A stretch of DNA of 64,000 bases. It comes from Qipengyuania xiapuensis (lineage in GTDB: Bacteria > Pseudomonadota > Alphaproteobacteria > Sphingomonadales > Sphingomonadaceae). Shown piece by piece: positions 1-7,469 of the stretch. Location of the stretch: the NCBI RefSeq assembly GCF_019711395.1, contig NZ_JAIGNL010000001.1, positions 1 to 64,000 on the forward strand. Direction: 5' to 3'. Position numbers and translations under genes: made by a program. Within the stretch, counting starts at the first letter, position 1. Each line of letters begins with the position of its first letter. The notes under the pieces were generated by a model that saw only the letters and a list, made by a program, of their open reading frames with translations, made no database searches and had not been told where the DNA came from.

Positions 1-72
1 TTCGGGTTCGGGTTCGGGTTCGGGTTCGGGTTCGGGTTCGGGTTCGGGTTCGGGTTCGGGTTCGGGTTCGGG
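1..72. repeat. Hexanucleotide tandem repeat (TTCGGG)12
   Basis: Twelve perfect TTCGGG units start at base 1, followed by a diverged TTCGGC. On the minus strand each unit is CCCGAA, encoding Pro-Glu. Because the unit is two codons, copy-number changes keep the frame and only lengthen the PE tail. The repeat begins at the first base of the window, so its true length is unknown. Confidence 0.95.
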
Positions 73-387
73 TTCGGCGGGTGGTGGCGCTACAGGCGCT
101 TCGGGCAAGTCCGCGCGGACCTCGTCCACAGTCTCGGTATAGGCCGCCTCGCGCGGAGCGAATTCGCCCGCCGCGACTGCCTCGCGCTCGGCACTGCGCT
201 GCATTTCCGAGGCCAGGAAGAGCGCCTTCTCGCGCGCTTCGGTAAGCTGCGCGAAAGCCGAGATCCGCATCGAACCGTCGAGTTCGGCCTTGCGCGCCGC
301 ATAGGCAGCGCGGATCGCTTCCTTGTCGGATGTCTCCGCGATCCCGAGCAGGGACCACGGCCAGTTCTGCGCGACCCCCAATGCCAA
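1..387 (-). CDS. J-like domain protein with Pro-Glu repeat tail (partial)
   Basis: The gene runs leftward off the window edge, so its C-terminus is not visible. It begins with TTG at 387 (TTG at 381 is an alternative); the in-frame codon just upstream is the phosphomannomutase stop, so no earlier start exists. The first ~60 residues resemble a degenerate J-domain: WPWSLLGIAETSDKEAIRAA, then a second helix ending in AREKAL. The HPD tripeptide needed to stimulate Hsp70 is absent; the position reads LDG. After an Ala/Glu-rich linker the protein enters at least 12 Pro-Glu dipeptides. It follows phosphomannomutase by 3 bases and is probably cotranslated with it. Function unknown; a periplasm- or envelope-spanning spacer is one guess from the PE tail. 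Confidence 0.6.
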   Translation of the reverse strand, partial: MALGVAQNWPWSLLGIAETSDKEAIRAAYAARKAELDGSMRISAFAQLTEAREKALFLASEMQRSAEREAVAAGEFAPREAAYTETVDEVRADLPEAPVAPPPAEPEPEPEPEPEPEPEPEPEPEPEPE

Positions 388-390
388 GAA

Positions 391-1794
391 CTAGTGCCCC
401 ACGCTTTCCCCGCGCTCGAGGCCCGACAGCGCGAGCTGTTCGTCGATCTGGCCGACCAGCCGCTCGAGACCTTCCTCGCTGTCGCTTTCTGCGCGCGCGA
501 CGAGCACGTCCTGCGTGTTCGAAGCCCGGAGCAGCCACCAGCCGTCAGCGGTGTTCACGCGCACTCCGTCGGTGCCGTTGACGTCGGCATCGGTGCCGGA
601 CAGGCGCTCCTTCACCTCGTCGATCGCGGCGAACTTGCGGCTCTCGTCGACCTGGAAGCGCATCTCCGGCGTGTTGATCATCTGCGGCATGTCGCTGCGC
701 AGCTGCGTGACCGATTTGCCCAGCCTCGCTGCCGAAGCCATCAGGCGCACGCCTGCGTAGAGCGCATCGTCGAAGCCGTAATACTCGTCCGCGAAGAAGA
801 CGTGACCACTCATCTCGCCGGCAAGCGGTGAACCAGTTTCCTTCATTTTGGACTTAATCAACGAGTGCCCGGTCTTCCACATCAGCGGCTCCCCGCCGCA
901 GGCCGCGACATGATCGTATAGCGCGCGGCTCGCCTTCACATCGGCGATGATCGTCGCGCCCTTGCGTGATTGCAGCAGGTCCTCGGCATAGATCATCAGC
1001 AGTTGGTCGCCCCAGATCACGCGCCCTTCGCCGTCGATCGCGCCGATGCGGTCGCCGTCGCCATCGAAGGCCACTCCGAAATCGAGGGACTTTGCGGAGA
1101 CGAGCTTTCGCAGGTCTGCAAGGTTTTCCTCGACAGTGGGATCAGGGTGATGATTGGGAAAATTGCCGTCGACCTCGGTGAAGAGGACATGATGCTCGCC
1201 AGGGAGTCTGGCGACGAGCTTTTCGAGCGCGGGGCCGGCAGCGCCGTTGCCCGCGTCCCAGCCGACGCGCATTCCTTCGAGCGCGCCCGTGTCGACACCG
1301 TCGAGTGCGGAAACCATGCGGGCGATATACTCGTCGAGGATATCGCGGTCCTCGACTTCGCCCGCCCCGTCGGCCCATTCGCCGGCAGCAGACAGGCGGC
1401 CCAGCTCCTGGATGTCGGATCCGAAGAACGGACGTCCCTGGAAGACCATCTTGAAGCCGTTGTAATTGGGGGGATTGTGGCTGCCGGTTATCTGGATGCC
1501 GCCATCGATCTCGTCGTCGCTGGCCTCCGCATAGTATAGCATCGGGGTCGCCCCCAGCCCCACGCGCACGACATCGCAGCCGGCCGAATTAAGGCCCTCG
1601 ACGAGTGCGTGTTCGAGCATGGGCGAGCTGACCCGGCCATCGTACCCGACAGCGACCTTGCTGCCACCTTCCTTGCGCAGCATCGAGCCGAAGGTGCGGC
1701 CGATCGCGCGCGCATCGTCAGCGCCCAGCGTCTCTCCGATGATGCCGCGAATGTCATATTCGCGCAGGACGGTCGGATCGAACTCGTGGCTCAT
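391..1794 (-). CDS. Phosphomannomutase/phosphoglucomutase
   Basis: 467 residues, the usual length for the alpha-D-phosphohexomutase family. It interconverts mannose-6-P and mannose-1-P (and probably the glucose forms), feeding GDP-mannose and surface polysaccharide synthesis in the cytoplasm. The catalytic phosphoserine loop TGSHNPPNYNG lies at residues ~103-113 (Ser105), the Mg-binding loop FDGDGDRIG at 243-251, the sugar-binding GEMSGH at 326-331 and the phosphate-binding RASNTQ near the C-terminus, so all four active-site loops are intact. The start overlaps the stop of the upstream J-domain gene by 4 bases, indicating translational coupling. It probably supplies the gmd/fcl pathway encoded further along. 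Which sugar it prefers (AlgC-like or ManB-like) cannot be decided from sequence. Confidence 0.93.
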   Translation of the reverse strand: MSHEFDPTVLREYDIRGIIGETLGADDARAIGRTFGSMLRKEGGSKVAVGYDGRVSSPMLEHALVEGLNSAGCDVVRVGLGATPMLYYAEASDDEIDGGIQITGSHNPPNYNGFKMVFQGRPFFGSDIQELGRLSAAGEWADGAGEVEDRDILDEYIARMVSALDGVDTGALEGMRVGWDAGNGAAGPALEKLVARLPGEHHVLFTEVDGNFPNHHPDPTVEENLADLRKLVSAKSLDFGVAFDGDGDRIGAIDGEGRVIWGDQLLMIYAEDLLQSRKGATIIADVKASRALYDHVAACGGEPLMWKTGHSLIKSKMKETGSPLAGEMSGHVFFADEYYGFDDALYAGVRLMASAARLGKSVTQLRSDMPQMINTPEMRFQVDESRKFAAIDEVKERLSGTDADVNGTDGVRVNTADGWWLLRASNTQDVLVARAESDSEEGLERLVGQIDEQLALSGLERGESVGH

Positions 1795-2093
1795 TGCGGG
1801 GGTTCCTCAACTTCGTGGGTGAGTTCATCGAGCAGGAGGTCGCGTGCCGCGTTCAGCTCCTGCATCTGCGCCTTGCTGCCGCCCTTGTCGGGATGCGCCA
1901 TGGCGGACAGGCGCCGGTGCGCCTCGCGGATTTCCGTATGATCGGCCCGCTCGGAGACGTTGAGCAACCGGCGTGCGCGGAAGAGCGCCTGCGAACGCGT
2001 GGGTGCGGGGCGCAGGTATTCCCACGGCCACTTGCCCAGAGCCCAACGGCAGAAAACGCTCAGCCCGACGGCGAACATGAGTATCTTGATCAT
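1791..2093 (-). CDS. Small membrane-anchored J-domain protein
   Basis: 100 residues. An N-terminal hydrophobic segment (~1-20, MIKILMFAVGLSVF) is followed by a J-domain whose helix II/III junction carries the intact HPD motif in SAMAHPDKGGSKAQMQ. It should recruit and stimulate a DnaK-type Hsp70 at the inner membrane, but its client is unknown. The stop overlaps the phosphomannomutase start and the start overlaps the mipZ stop, both by 4 bases, so it sits in the middle of a coupled operon. Small DnaJ-like membrane proteins of this type (DjlA- or Tim14-like) are common in alphaproteobacteria; the link to MipZ here is only positional. Confidence 0.8.
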   Translation of the reverse strand: MIKILMFAVGLSVFCRWALGKWPWEYLRPAPTRSQALFRARRLLNVSERADHTEIREAHRRLSAMAHPDKGGSKAQMQELNAARDLLLDELTHEVEEPPQ

Positions 2094-2899
2094 GCGGTTT
2101 CACGTTCCTTGGTACGGGTGACTTCAGGCAGGCGCAGGGCCGCAATGAGACCGCGCAGCTCCTGCCGTGCGACCAGGTGACTGGTCCCGAGATCGCCAAG
2201 ATGCCCCTTGTCGAGCAGCGTCAGGCCGGACGGGAAAAGCTCGCGGTAGATGACGCGTTCGGAGAGGCCATGCGCGACGCGAAAGCCGACGCGTTTCGAC
2301 ATTTCGGTGAGCGCCTGTTCGATACGCGCGACGTTGCGCGCCTCGGTGTGACCCGTGCGGTTGCGCACAACCACCCAATCCATCGGGGGGCGGTTCTCCT
2401 CGATCGCCTTGCGGCTGCGCTGGATGCGCGCTTCCCAGATCAGCTCGGCATAGAAGGACAGTTTCTTGACCTTGAAACTCTCGCTCTCGACCTGACCGAT
2501 GAGGTCGAAGTCCACGAAGCTGTCGTTCATCGGCGTGACCAGCGTATCGGCATGGGTCGCTGCAAAGCGCGCCAGCGGGTCGTCACGGCCGGGCGTGTCG
2601 ATCAGGATGAAGTCCGCGTCGCGCCCGTGGCGCTGCACCATTTCCCCGAATTCCTCTTCGGGGATCAGTGGCACGGTGTGGCACTCGACCGTGGGCAGAT
2701 CGATCCCCCGGCGATGCGCGGTGTCGGCGCGGTTCTCGAAATAGCGGTTCATCGTGCGCTGGCGATGGTCGAGATCGAATGCCGCGACCTTCGCTCCGCG
2801 ATAGGCCAGCGCCACCGCGACATGGACTGCGGTGGTCGACTTGCCCGTCCCGCCCTTCTCGTTGGCGAAGGTAATCCAGTGGGGAGCGGCGTGCGGCAA
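2090..2899 (-). CDS. mipZ: Division-plane positioning ATPase MipZ
   Basis: 269 residues of the ParA/MinD deviant-Walker ATPase superfamily. The Walker A motif NEKGGTGKST lies at ~13-22, FILIDTPGRDD marks Walker B, and the MipZ-specific stretches TPMNDSFVDFDLIGQV, MDWVVVRNR and RVIYRELFPSGLTLLD are all present. In Caulobacter MipZ forms a gradient from the ParB-bound poles and blocks FtsZ assembly there, placing the ring at mid-cell. The resemblance extends over the whole protein, so this is MipZ rather than plasmid ParA. It is the first gene of the mipZ/J-protein/phosphomannomutase run and is divergent from panC across 89 bases. Confidence 0.93.
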   Translation of the reverse strand: MPHAAPHWITFANEKGGTGKSTTAVHVAVALAYRGAKVAAFDLDHRQRTMNRYFENRADTAHRRGIDLPTVECHTVPLIPEEEFGEMVQRHGRDADFILIDTPGRDDPLARFAATHADTLVTPMNDSFVDFDLIGQVESESFKVKKLSFYAELIWEARIQRSRKAIEENRPPMDWVVVRNRTGHTEARNVARIEQALTEMSKRVGFRVAHGLSERVIYRELFPSGLTLLDKGHLGDLGTSHLVARQELRGLIAALRLPEVTRTKERETA

Positions 2900-2988
2900 T
2901 TGCGTTCCAGATATTGAAATGTTGATGCCCGGCCCTGCGCGGCGCTAGGGCAGGTGATATTTCCATCCTTATCCAAGGGGATGCATGC

Positions 2989-3846
2989 GTGCAAACAATC
3001 GGCAAGCTCGAAGTGTTGAGGAAAAGGGTCGCTGACCTGCGCGAAAGCGGTAAGACCGTTGCGCTGGTGCCGACCATGGGAGCCCTCCATGATGGCCACC
3101 TGACCCTGATGCGGCGCGCGCGCGAGGCCGCCGATCACGTGGTCGCATCGATATTCGTCAATCCGCGACAGTTCGGCGAGGGAGAGGATCTCGATGCCTA
3201 TCCGCGCCAGTTGCAGCGCGATTCCGAATTGCTCGAAGCCGAGGGCGTGGCGCTGCTGTGGGCGCCGCAGCCGGACGAGGTCTATCCGACAGGCTATGCC
3301 ACCAACATCTCTGTCGCAGGCGTCAGCGAGGGGCTGTGCGGCGGCGACCGCCCGGGCCATTTCGACGGCGTGGCGACAGTGGTCTGCAAGCTTTTCAACC
3401 AGGTGCTGCCCGACATGGCCTTCTTCGGCGAAAAGGACTGGCAGCAGCTCGCCGTCATCCGCCGGATGGCGCGCGACCTCGACCTGACGCGGCCGCATGT
3501 CGAAGCGATCATCGGCGTACCGATCGTGCGCGAGGATGACGGTCTCGCGATGAGCAGCCGCAACGCCTACCTTTCGGCCGAGCAGCGCGCCCAGGCGGCG
3601 GCCCTGCCCAAGGCGATGCGCGACGCGATCGCGGTCATTGCGCAAGGCGGTGCGGCGGACAGGCCGCTCGGAAACCTGCGCGAGGTGCTGCAGGTCTCGG
3701 GCTTCGACAGCGTCGATTATGCCGAGGTGCGCGATGCCGACAGCCTCGAACGGCTAGAGGCGGACAATGGCAATGCCCGCCTCTTCGTTGCCGCCCGGAT
3801 CGGTGGGACGCGATTGATCGACAATATGGGGATCCACGCTCAATAA
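2989..3846 (+). CDS. panC: Pantothenate synthetase
   Basis: 285 residues. It condenses pantoate and beta-alanine with ATP, the last step of pantothenate (CoA precursor) synthesis. The ATP-binding region VPTMGALHDGHLTLMRRA has the HIGH-like signature, followed by the conserved VASIFVNPRQFG, the pantoate site FFGEKDWQQL and the signature REDDGLAMSSRN. The start is GTG at 2989; nearby ATGs at 2981 and 2985 are out of frame. The rest of the pathway (panB, panD) is not in this window. Confidence 0.96.
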   Translation: MQTIGKLEVLRKRVADLRESGKTVALVPTMGALHDGHLTLMRRAREAADHVVASIFVNPRQFGEGEDLDAYPRQLQRDSELLEAEGVALLWAPQPDEVYPTGYATNISVAGVSEGLCGGDRPGHFDGVATVVCKLFNQVLPDMAFFGEKDWQQLAVIRRMARDLDLTRPHVEAIIGVPIVREDDGLAMSSRNAYLSAEQRAQAAALPKAMRDAIAVIAQGGAADRPLGNLREVLQVSGFDSVDYAEVRDADSLERLEADNGNARLFVAARIGGTRLIDNMGIHAQ

Positions 3847-4004
3847 GCGAAACGGTCGCGCAGGTGGAATCCCCTCCTACGCATACGTATGTGATAACGG
3901 TCGCAATTGGCTAAATTCTGCCTTTGCACAAAGGGTTGCAGGATTGTTTTGTTAACCGGCGGTTGCATGTCCCTCCATTGGGGGACTAGTGTTTTAGAAA
4001 CAGG

Positions 4005-4010
4005 TAATAT
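4005..4010 (+). promoter_or_regulatory. Possible -10 element for candidate sRNA
   Basis: TAATAT lies 6-8 bases before a G-rich likely start (about 4016-4018) of the candidate small RNA. No convincing -35 hexamer at 17 bases spacing is obvious, so this is tentative. Confidence 0.3.
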
Positions 4011-4011
4011 A

Positions 4012-4106
4012 GGGCGCTCGACAACGTTTGGGCGCTGATAAAGCCCTTCGGGTAGCAAGGCCGGTTGTTCGCATCCCCCCGCGGACATCCGGCCTTTTTT
4101 GTGCCG
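4012..4106 (+). ncRNA. Candidate small RNA ending in strong intrinsic terminator
   Basis: Between panC and tRNA-Gly the plus strand has an A/T-rich promoter-like stretch, a small CCC-UUCG-GG hairpin near 4040-4052, and then a long stem-loop (about 4061-4095) whose arms GGCCGG and CCGGCC are extended by further pairs, closed by an ATCCCCCC loop and followed by six T. It has no open reading frame with a ribosome site. The C-rich loop could pair with Shine-Dalgarno sequences, as in Hfq-dependent alphaproteobacterial sRNAs. It could instead be only the panC terminator, but 200 bases separate it from the panC stop. It does not match tmRNA, 6S or SRP RNA landmarks I know. Confidence 0.45.
4061..4101 (+). 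terminator. Intrinsic terminator of candidate sRNA (or panC)
   Basis: The GC-rich stem starts GGCCGG and ends CCGGCC, with inner pairs TGT/ACA and CGC/GCG around a C-rich loop, followed directly by TTTTTT. It stops plus-strand transcription before the opposing tRNA gene. Confidence 0.75.
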
Positions 4107-4128
4107 GTCTGAAACTGCCGAAAGGGAG

Positions 4129-4202
4129 TGGAGCGGGTAAGGGGAATCGAACCCCTCTAGCCAGCTTGGAAGGCTGGAGCATTACCACTATGCTATACCC
4201 GC
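4129..4202 (-). tRNA. tRNA-Gly (anticodon TCC)
   Basis: The minus strand gives a full cloverleaf: acceptor GCGGGTA/TACCCGC, D-arm GCATAGTGGTAATGC, anticodon arm CCAGC-CTTCCAA-GCTGG with anticodon TCC, T-arm AGGGG-TTCGATT-CCCCT, discriminator T and an encoded CCA at 4129-4131. Confidence 0.97.
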
Positions 4203-4271
4203 ATGACATTGGCCTGTCTGGCCAATCGAGCGGGGCGCAGATGCCACCGCTCATGGCCATTCGTCAACACA

Positions 4272-4898
4272 TCATTGTGGCTGATCTTGCGTCTGCGCTT
4301 CGGCAGCCCCTTGCGTCGATGCGGCATCCGGCCGGGTCAGGGTCTCGACCAGCGTCTGCTCGCGCTCGGTGCCGCGCGCGGTCTCGACGGTCAGCTCGAC
4401 ACGGCGGTTGGTGGCGCGGCCCTCTTCATTAGGTGAGCCGTCGGGCAGGGCATTGGGCGCGAGCGGGTTCTGTTCGCCGAACGGGATGATCGCGATGCGC
4501 TCTTCCGCCACGCCGTTCTCGATGAGGAAGTCGCGCACCGCCTCGGCCTTCTCGCGCGAAGACTGGAGCGTTTCCGCGTCGCTACCCTGTGCATCGGTAT
4601 GGCCACGCAGAATGATCGCCCCGCCCGCATCCATCTGCGGCGAATCGACCACCGTCGCGAGTTCTGCACGCGCAGCTTCGGTCAGGTCGCTGGTGCCGTC
4701 GGCAAAGGAGATGGTGGTCTCGAGCGGGCGCAGCACGGAGGCAGGTACGCCGGCGCTATTCGACTGCGCGTCTTCCGACTGGAAGATCGAGCGCGATCCC
4801 TCGCCCTGCGAAGGATCGTTGTCGGCCTCTTCGCTCTGCGAACATCCAGCGAGCAGCGCAGCGGTGATCAATGCGAAATGGGTCGGTGCGTATCTCAT
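4272..4898 (-). CDS. OmpA-family lipoprotein
   Basis: 208 residues. A lipoprotein signal ends in the lipobox LAGC (Cys ~19). After a short acidic linker comes a C-terminal OmpA-like peptidoglycan-binding domain (~70-175) with IILRGHTDAQGSDAETLQ and the arginine-rich end GRATNRRVELTVE. It is expected in the outer membrane, gripping peptidoglycan non-covalently. The tail is Glu/Gln-rich. Its start overlaps the stop of the CPA1 antiporter gene by 4 bases, so the two are translationally coupled; why an anchor protein and a cation antiporter share an operon is not evident. Confidence 0.85.
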   Translation of the reverse strand: MRYAPTHFALITAALLAGCSQSEEADNDPSQGEGSRSIFQSEDAQSNSAGVPASVLRPLETTISFADGTSDLTEAARAELATVVDSPQMDAGGAIILRGHTDAQGSDAETLQSSREKAEAVRDFLIENGVAEERIAIIPFGEQNPLAPNALPDGSPNEEGRATNRRVELTVETARGTEREQTLVETLTRPDAASTQGAAEAQTQDQPQ

Positions 4899-6763
4899 GT
4901 CGGCTGCGGCCCCTGTTTCTTGCTCGCTTTCTTTGCTGCCATTTCCTCCGCGGTTTTCGTCTGCGGGGGCGAGAAGCTCAGGATGGTATCGCCTGCGCGC
5001 GGCTCCGGCTTGGCGGCGTGGGTGAAGAAGCGGATCGTGCCGTTGCTGCGCACCAGCAACAGCATGTTCGCGGCATTGGGGAGCCTCTCCTGCATCTTCT
5101 CGAAGTCGAATTCGTCCGATAGCTTCGTCTTGCGAAATACCCAGCCCTGTCGCTGGCGTTCGCTGACGTCTTCCACCCCGAAACCGCTTTCGAAGAGCGC
5201 GCGACCGCGCAGGCTTTCGGGAAGCGCATGGCGATCCTCGCCGTCGGCACTTTCGCCCAGCTGGAAGACGCGGTCACGCCCGATCTCGTGGGCGAACTCG
5301 TTGCACACGAGCGCGTTGTATGCCTCGTTCTCCGTGGCCGCGACGAGGTTCTGGTAGGGCGCGAGCTCTAGGTTGTGCTCGGTCGCCTCGTTGAGGATTT
5401 CCCCGTGGTAGAAATCGATCCCCTTCTGGCGGGCGAGGCCAAGCCGCTGCCAGCTGGCATCGACCACGATGACCGGCGCTTTCAGCTCTCGCATCTGTTC
5501 GGCCAGGGCAATGGTCCAGGGCGTCGAACCGACAATCAGCATGCCCGGGCGCGTAACACCCTTCACCTTGAGCAACTTGGCCACGAAATCGATCGTGAAG
5601 CCATGCGCGACGATGGTGACGACGACGACGGCAAAGCTCAGGCCGATCAGCAGGTTTCCGTCGCTATAGCCAAGGTCCGACAGGCGCAGCGCGAACAGGC
5701 CTGAGATAGCGACCAGCACGATGCCGCGCGGGGCGATCCAGGCGAGCAGGAGGCGCTCGTTCCAGGGTACGCTGCTGCCGAGCAGGCTCAGCAGGATCGT
5801 CGCCGGCCTGACAAGGAACAGCAACGCCAGCAGGAACAGCATCATGTTGAGGCCGGCAGGCGTCATCGGGTTGAGATAGGAAAGCTCTTCCCAGTCGAGC
5901 GATGCGGACAGCAGGATGAAGATGCCCGAGACGAGGAGGATCGCGATGTTCTCCTTGAACGGGTGGATCGACCTCAGGCTGGAGACATTCATGTTGGCCA
6001 GCGCCACACCCATCACGGTGACTGCGACCAGCCCTGCTTCGTGTTCGATCAGGTTCGAAATCACAAAGACGCCGATGACGGCTGCCAGCAGGACAGGGAC
6101 TTTCAGGTACTCCGGCACGGCGCCGCGCGGGAAGGACCATGCGATCGCTAGGGCGGCTACATAGCCGATCAGGCCGGCGAGGATCGCGGCGATGATGAGC
6201 GGCGGGACCACCTGAAACAGCGTCGCGTCGGGGGTTTCGGCAACCTTGCGGAAGTATTCATAGGCAATCACCGCGCACAGCGCCCCGGTGGGGTCGTTCA
6301 CGATGGCTTCCCACTTGAGGATTGAGGCCGGGCGCGACTTGATCGAGCTCTGGCGCAGCAGGGGGATGACGACCGTGGGCCCGGTCACCACGAGGATGCC
6401 GCCGAACAGGATGGCCACTTCCGGAGCGAGGCCCGCGATGTAGATGCCGGCCAGAGAGCCGAACAGCCAGCCGAGGACCACGCCGATAGTTGCAAGCCGC
6501 ATCACCGCGCTGCCGCTATGGCGCAATTCGCGGAAATCGAGGCTGAGGCCGCCCTCGAACAGGATCAGCGCAACGCCGACCGCCACCATGGGCTCGAGCA
6601 GTTCGCCGAAAGCATGTTCCGGATCGAAGATGCCGAGGACCGGTCCGGCAAGGAAGCCCGCGGCAAGCATCAGGACGATCGCCGGCCAGCCGGTCCGCCA
6701 TGCAATCCACTGCGCTCCGATGCCGAGGATCCCGACCAGCGCTATGACAAGTGTCTGTTCCAT
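4895..6763 (-). CDS. CPA1-type cation:proton antiporter with cytosolic nucleotide-binding-like domain
   Basis: 622 residues. The N-terminal ~400 residues form about 12-13 membrane helices of the NhaP/CPA1 fold, including LILFEGGLSLDF and the ion-binding segment EAIVNDPTGAL. From ~residue 410 a cytosolic Rossmann-like (RCK_N/TrkA-N-like) region begins with MLIVGSTPWTIALAEQM, which may sense nucleotide or redox state. It probably exchanges Na+ or K+ for H+ at the inner membrane; the ion cannot be assigned from sequence. It is followed by the overlapping OmpA-family lipoprotein gene. No frameshifts seen. Confidence 0.88.
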   Translation of the reverse strand: MEQTLVIALVGILGIGAQWIAWRTGWPAIVLMLAAGFLAGPVLGIFDPEHAFGELLEPMVAVGVALILFEGGLSLDFRELRHSGSAVMRLATIGVVLGWLFGSLAGIYIAGLAPEVAILFGGILVVTGPTVVIPLLRQSSIKSRPASILKWEAIVNDPTGALCAVIAYEYFRKVAETPDATLFQVVPPLIIAAILAGLIGYVAALAIAWSFPRGAVPEYLKVPVLLAAVIGVFVISNLIEHEAGLVAVTVMGVALANMNVSSLRSIHPFKENIAILLVSGIFILLSASLDWEELSYLNPMTPAGLNMMLFLLALLFLVRPATILLSLLGSSVPWNERLLLAWIAPRGIVLVAISGLFALRLSDLGYSDGNLLIGLSFAVVVVTIVAHGFTIDFVAKLLKVKGVTRPGMLIVGSTPWTIALAEQMRELKAPVIVVDASWQRLGLARQKGIDFYHGEILNEATEHNLELAPYQNLVAATENEAYNALVCNEFAHEIGRDRVFQLGESADGEDRHALPESLRGRALFESGFGVEDVSERQRQGWVFRKTKLSDEFDFEKMQERLPNAANMLLLVRSNGTIRFFTHAAKPEPRAGDTILSFSPPQTKTAEEMAAKKASKKQGPQPT

Positions 6764-6853
6764 GCCCCTCGCAACAATGCGCGCCGATACGCGGCGCTCA
6801 GCAGGTTCAATGCCCTAGCGCGGGAAATTATCCAAGTTTTGCAGCAAAAAGCG

Positions 6854-7390
6854 TCAGTCGCCCTCGAATTCCATCAGGGCTTGGACGGCGACATCACAGT
6901 CCTTGAGCCTGGTCGCACCACCCAGATCAGGCAGGTCGATGACGAAGAAGGCGTGCTCGACCCGCGCGCCAGCCTTGCGCAGCAACTCCGCGGTTGCGCA
7001 TGCGGTGCCGCCAGTGGCGAGGAGATCGTCGACCATTGCGACAAGCTGCCCTTCGCTCACCGAGGCGGGGTCCATTTCCAGCCTGTCCGAGCCATATTCG
7101 AGCGCGTAGTCGACGCCGATCGTGTCGCATGGAAGCTTGCCCGACTTGCGCACGGGCAGGAACGGCAGCGCGAGCTTTGCCGACACGGCGGCACCGAAGA
7201 TGAAGCCGCGAGCTTCCATTCCGGCGATGGCCTGCGCGCCGCTAGCGCTGACGCGATCGGCCAACCACTCCACGGTGGCAGCAAAGCCCTCGCCATTGCC
7301 GATCAGCGTGGTGATATCGCGGAACTGGATGCCCTCGATGGGAAAGTCGGGAATGGTCCGGACCAGCGATTTCAGCTCTTGCGGGGTAAT
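6854..7390 (-). CDS. apt: Adenine phosphoribosyltransferase (probable ATT start)
   Basis: 178 residues when started at ATT (7390-7388). It converts adenine and PRPP to AMP in purine salvage. The conserved N-terminal FRDITTL segment, the later GFIFGA, and the PRPP loop MVDDLLATGGTACATAELL are present. The first ATG/GTG/TTG in frame is GTG at 7273, which would delete the conserved PDFPIEGIQFRDITTL region. Upstream of it only ATT/ATC codons precede an in-frame TAG. A GGGAGA ribosome site lies 6-7 bases before the ATT, matching the usual family start (M-T-P-x-x-L-K). The start codon therefore appears to be ATT, as in infC. The gene follows the petABC terminator directly. Confidence 0.85.
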   Translation of the reverse strand: MTPQELKSLVRTIPDFPIEGIQFRDITTLIGNGEGFAATVEWLADRVSASGAQAIAGMEARGFIFGAAVSAKLALPFLPVRKSGKLPCDTIGVDYALEYGSDRLEMDPASVSEGQLVAMVDDLLATGGTACATAELLRKAGARVEHAFFVIDLPDLGGATRLKDCDVAVQALMEFEGD

Positions 7391-7403
7391 GATGCGTCTC
7401 CCG

Positions 7404-7444
7404 AAAATGAAAGCGCCCCTCGCATCGCTGGGATGGAGGGGCGC
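7404..7444 (-). terminator. Intrinsic terminator after petABC
   Basis: On the minus strand GCGCCCCTC and GAGGGGCGC form a perfect 9-bp stem with a 14-base loop, followed by TTTCATTTTC. It separates the bc1 operon from apt; the apt ribosome site lies immediately downstream of it. Confidence 0.75.
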
Positions 7445-7469
7445 GTTTCGTGTTCGCTAGCGAAGCAGC

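Noticed and set aside
1-72. Hexamer repeat as a telomere-like or CRISPR-like array
   Set aside because: Units are contiguous without spacers and encode Pro-Glu in frame with a protein.
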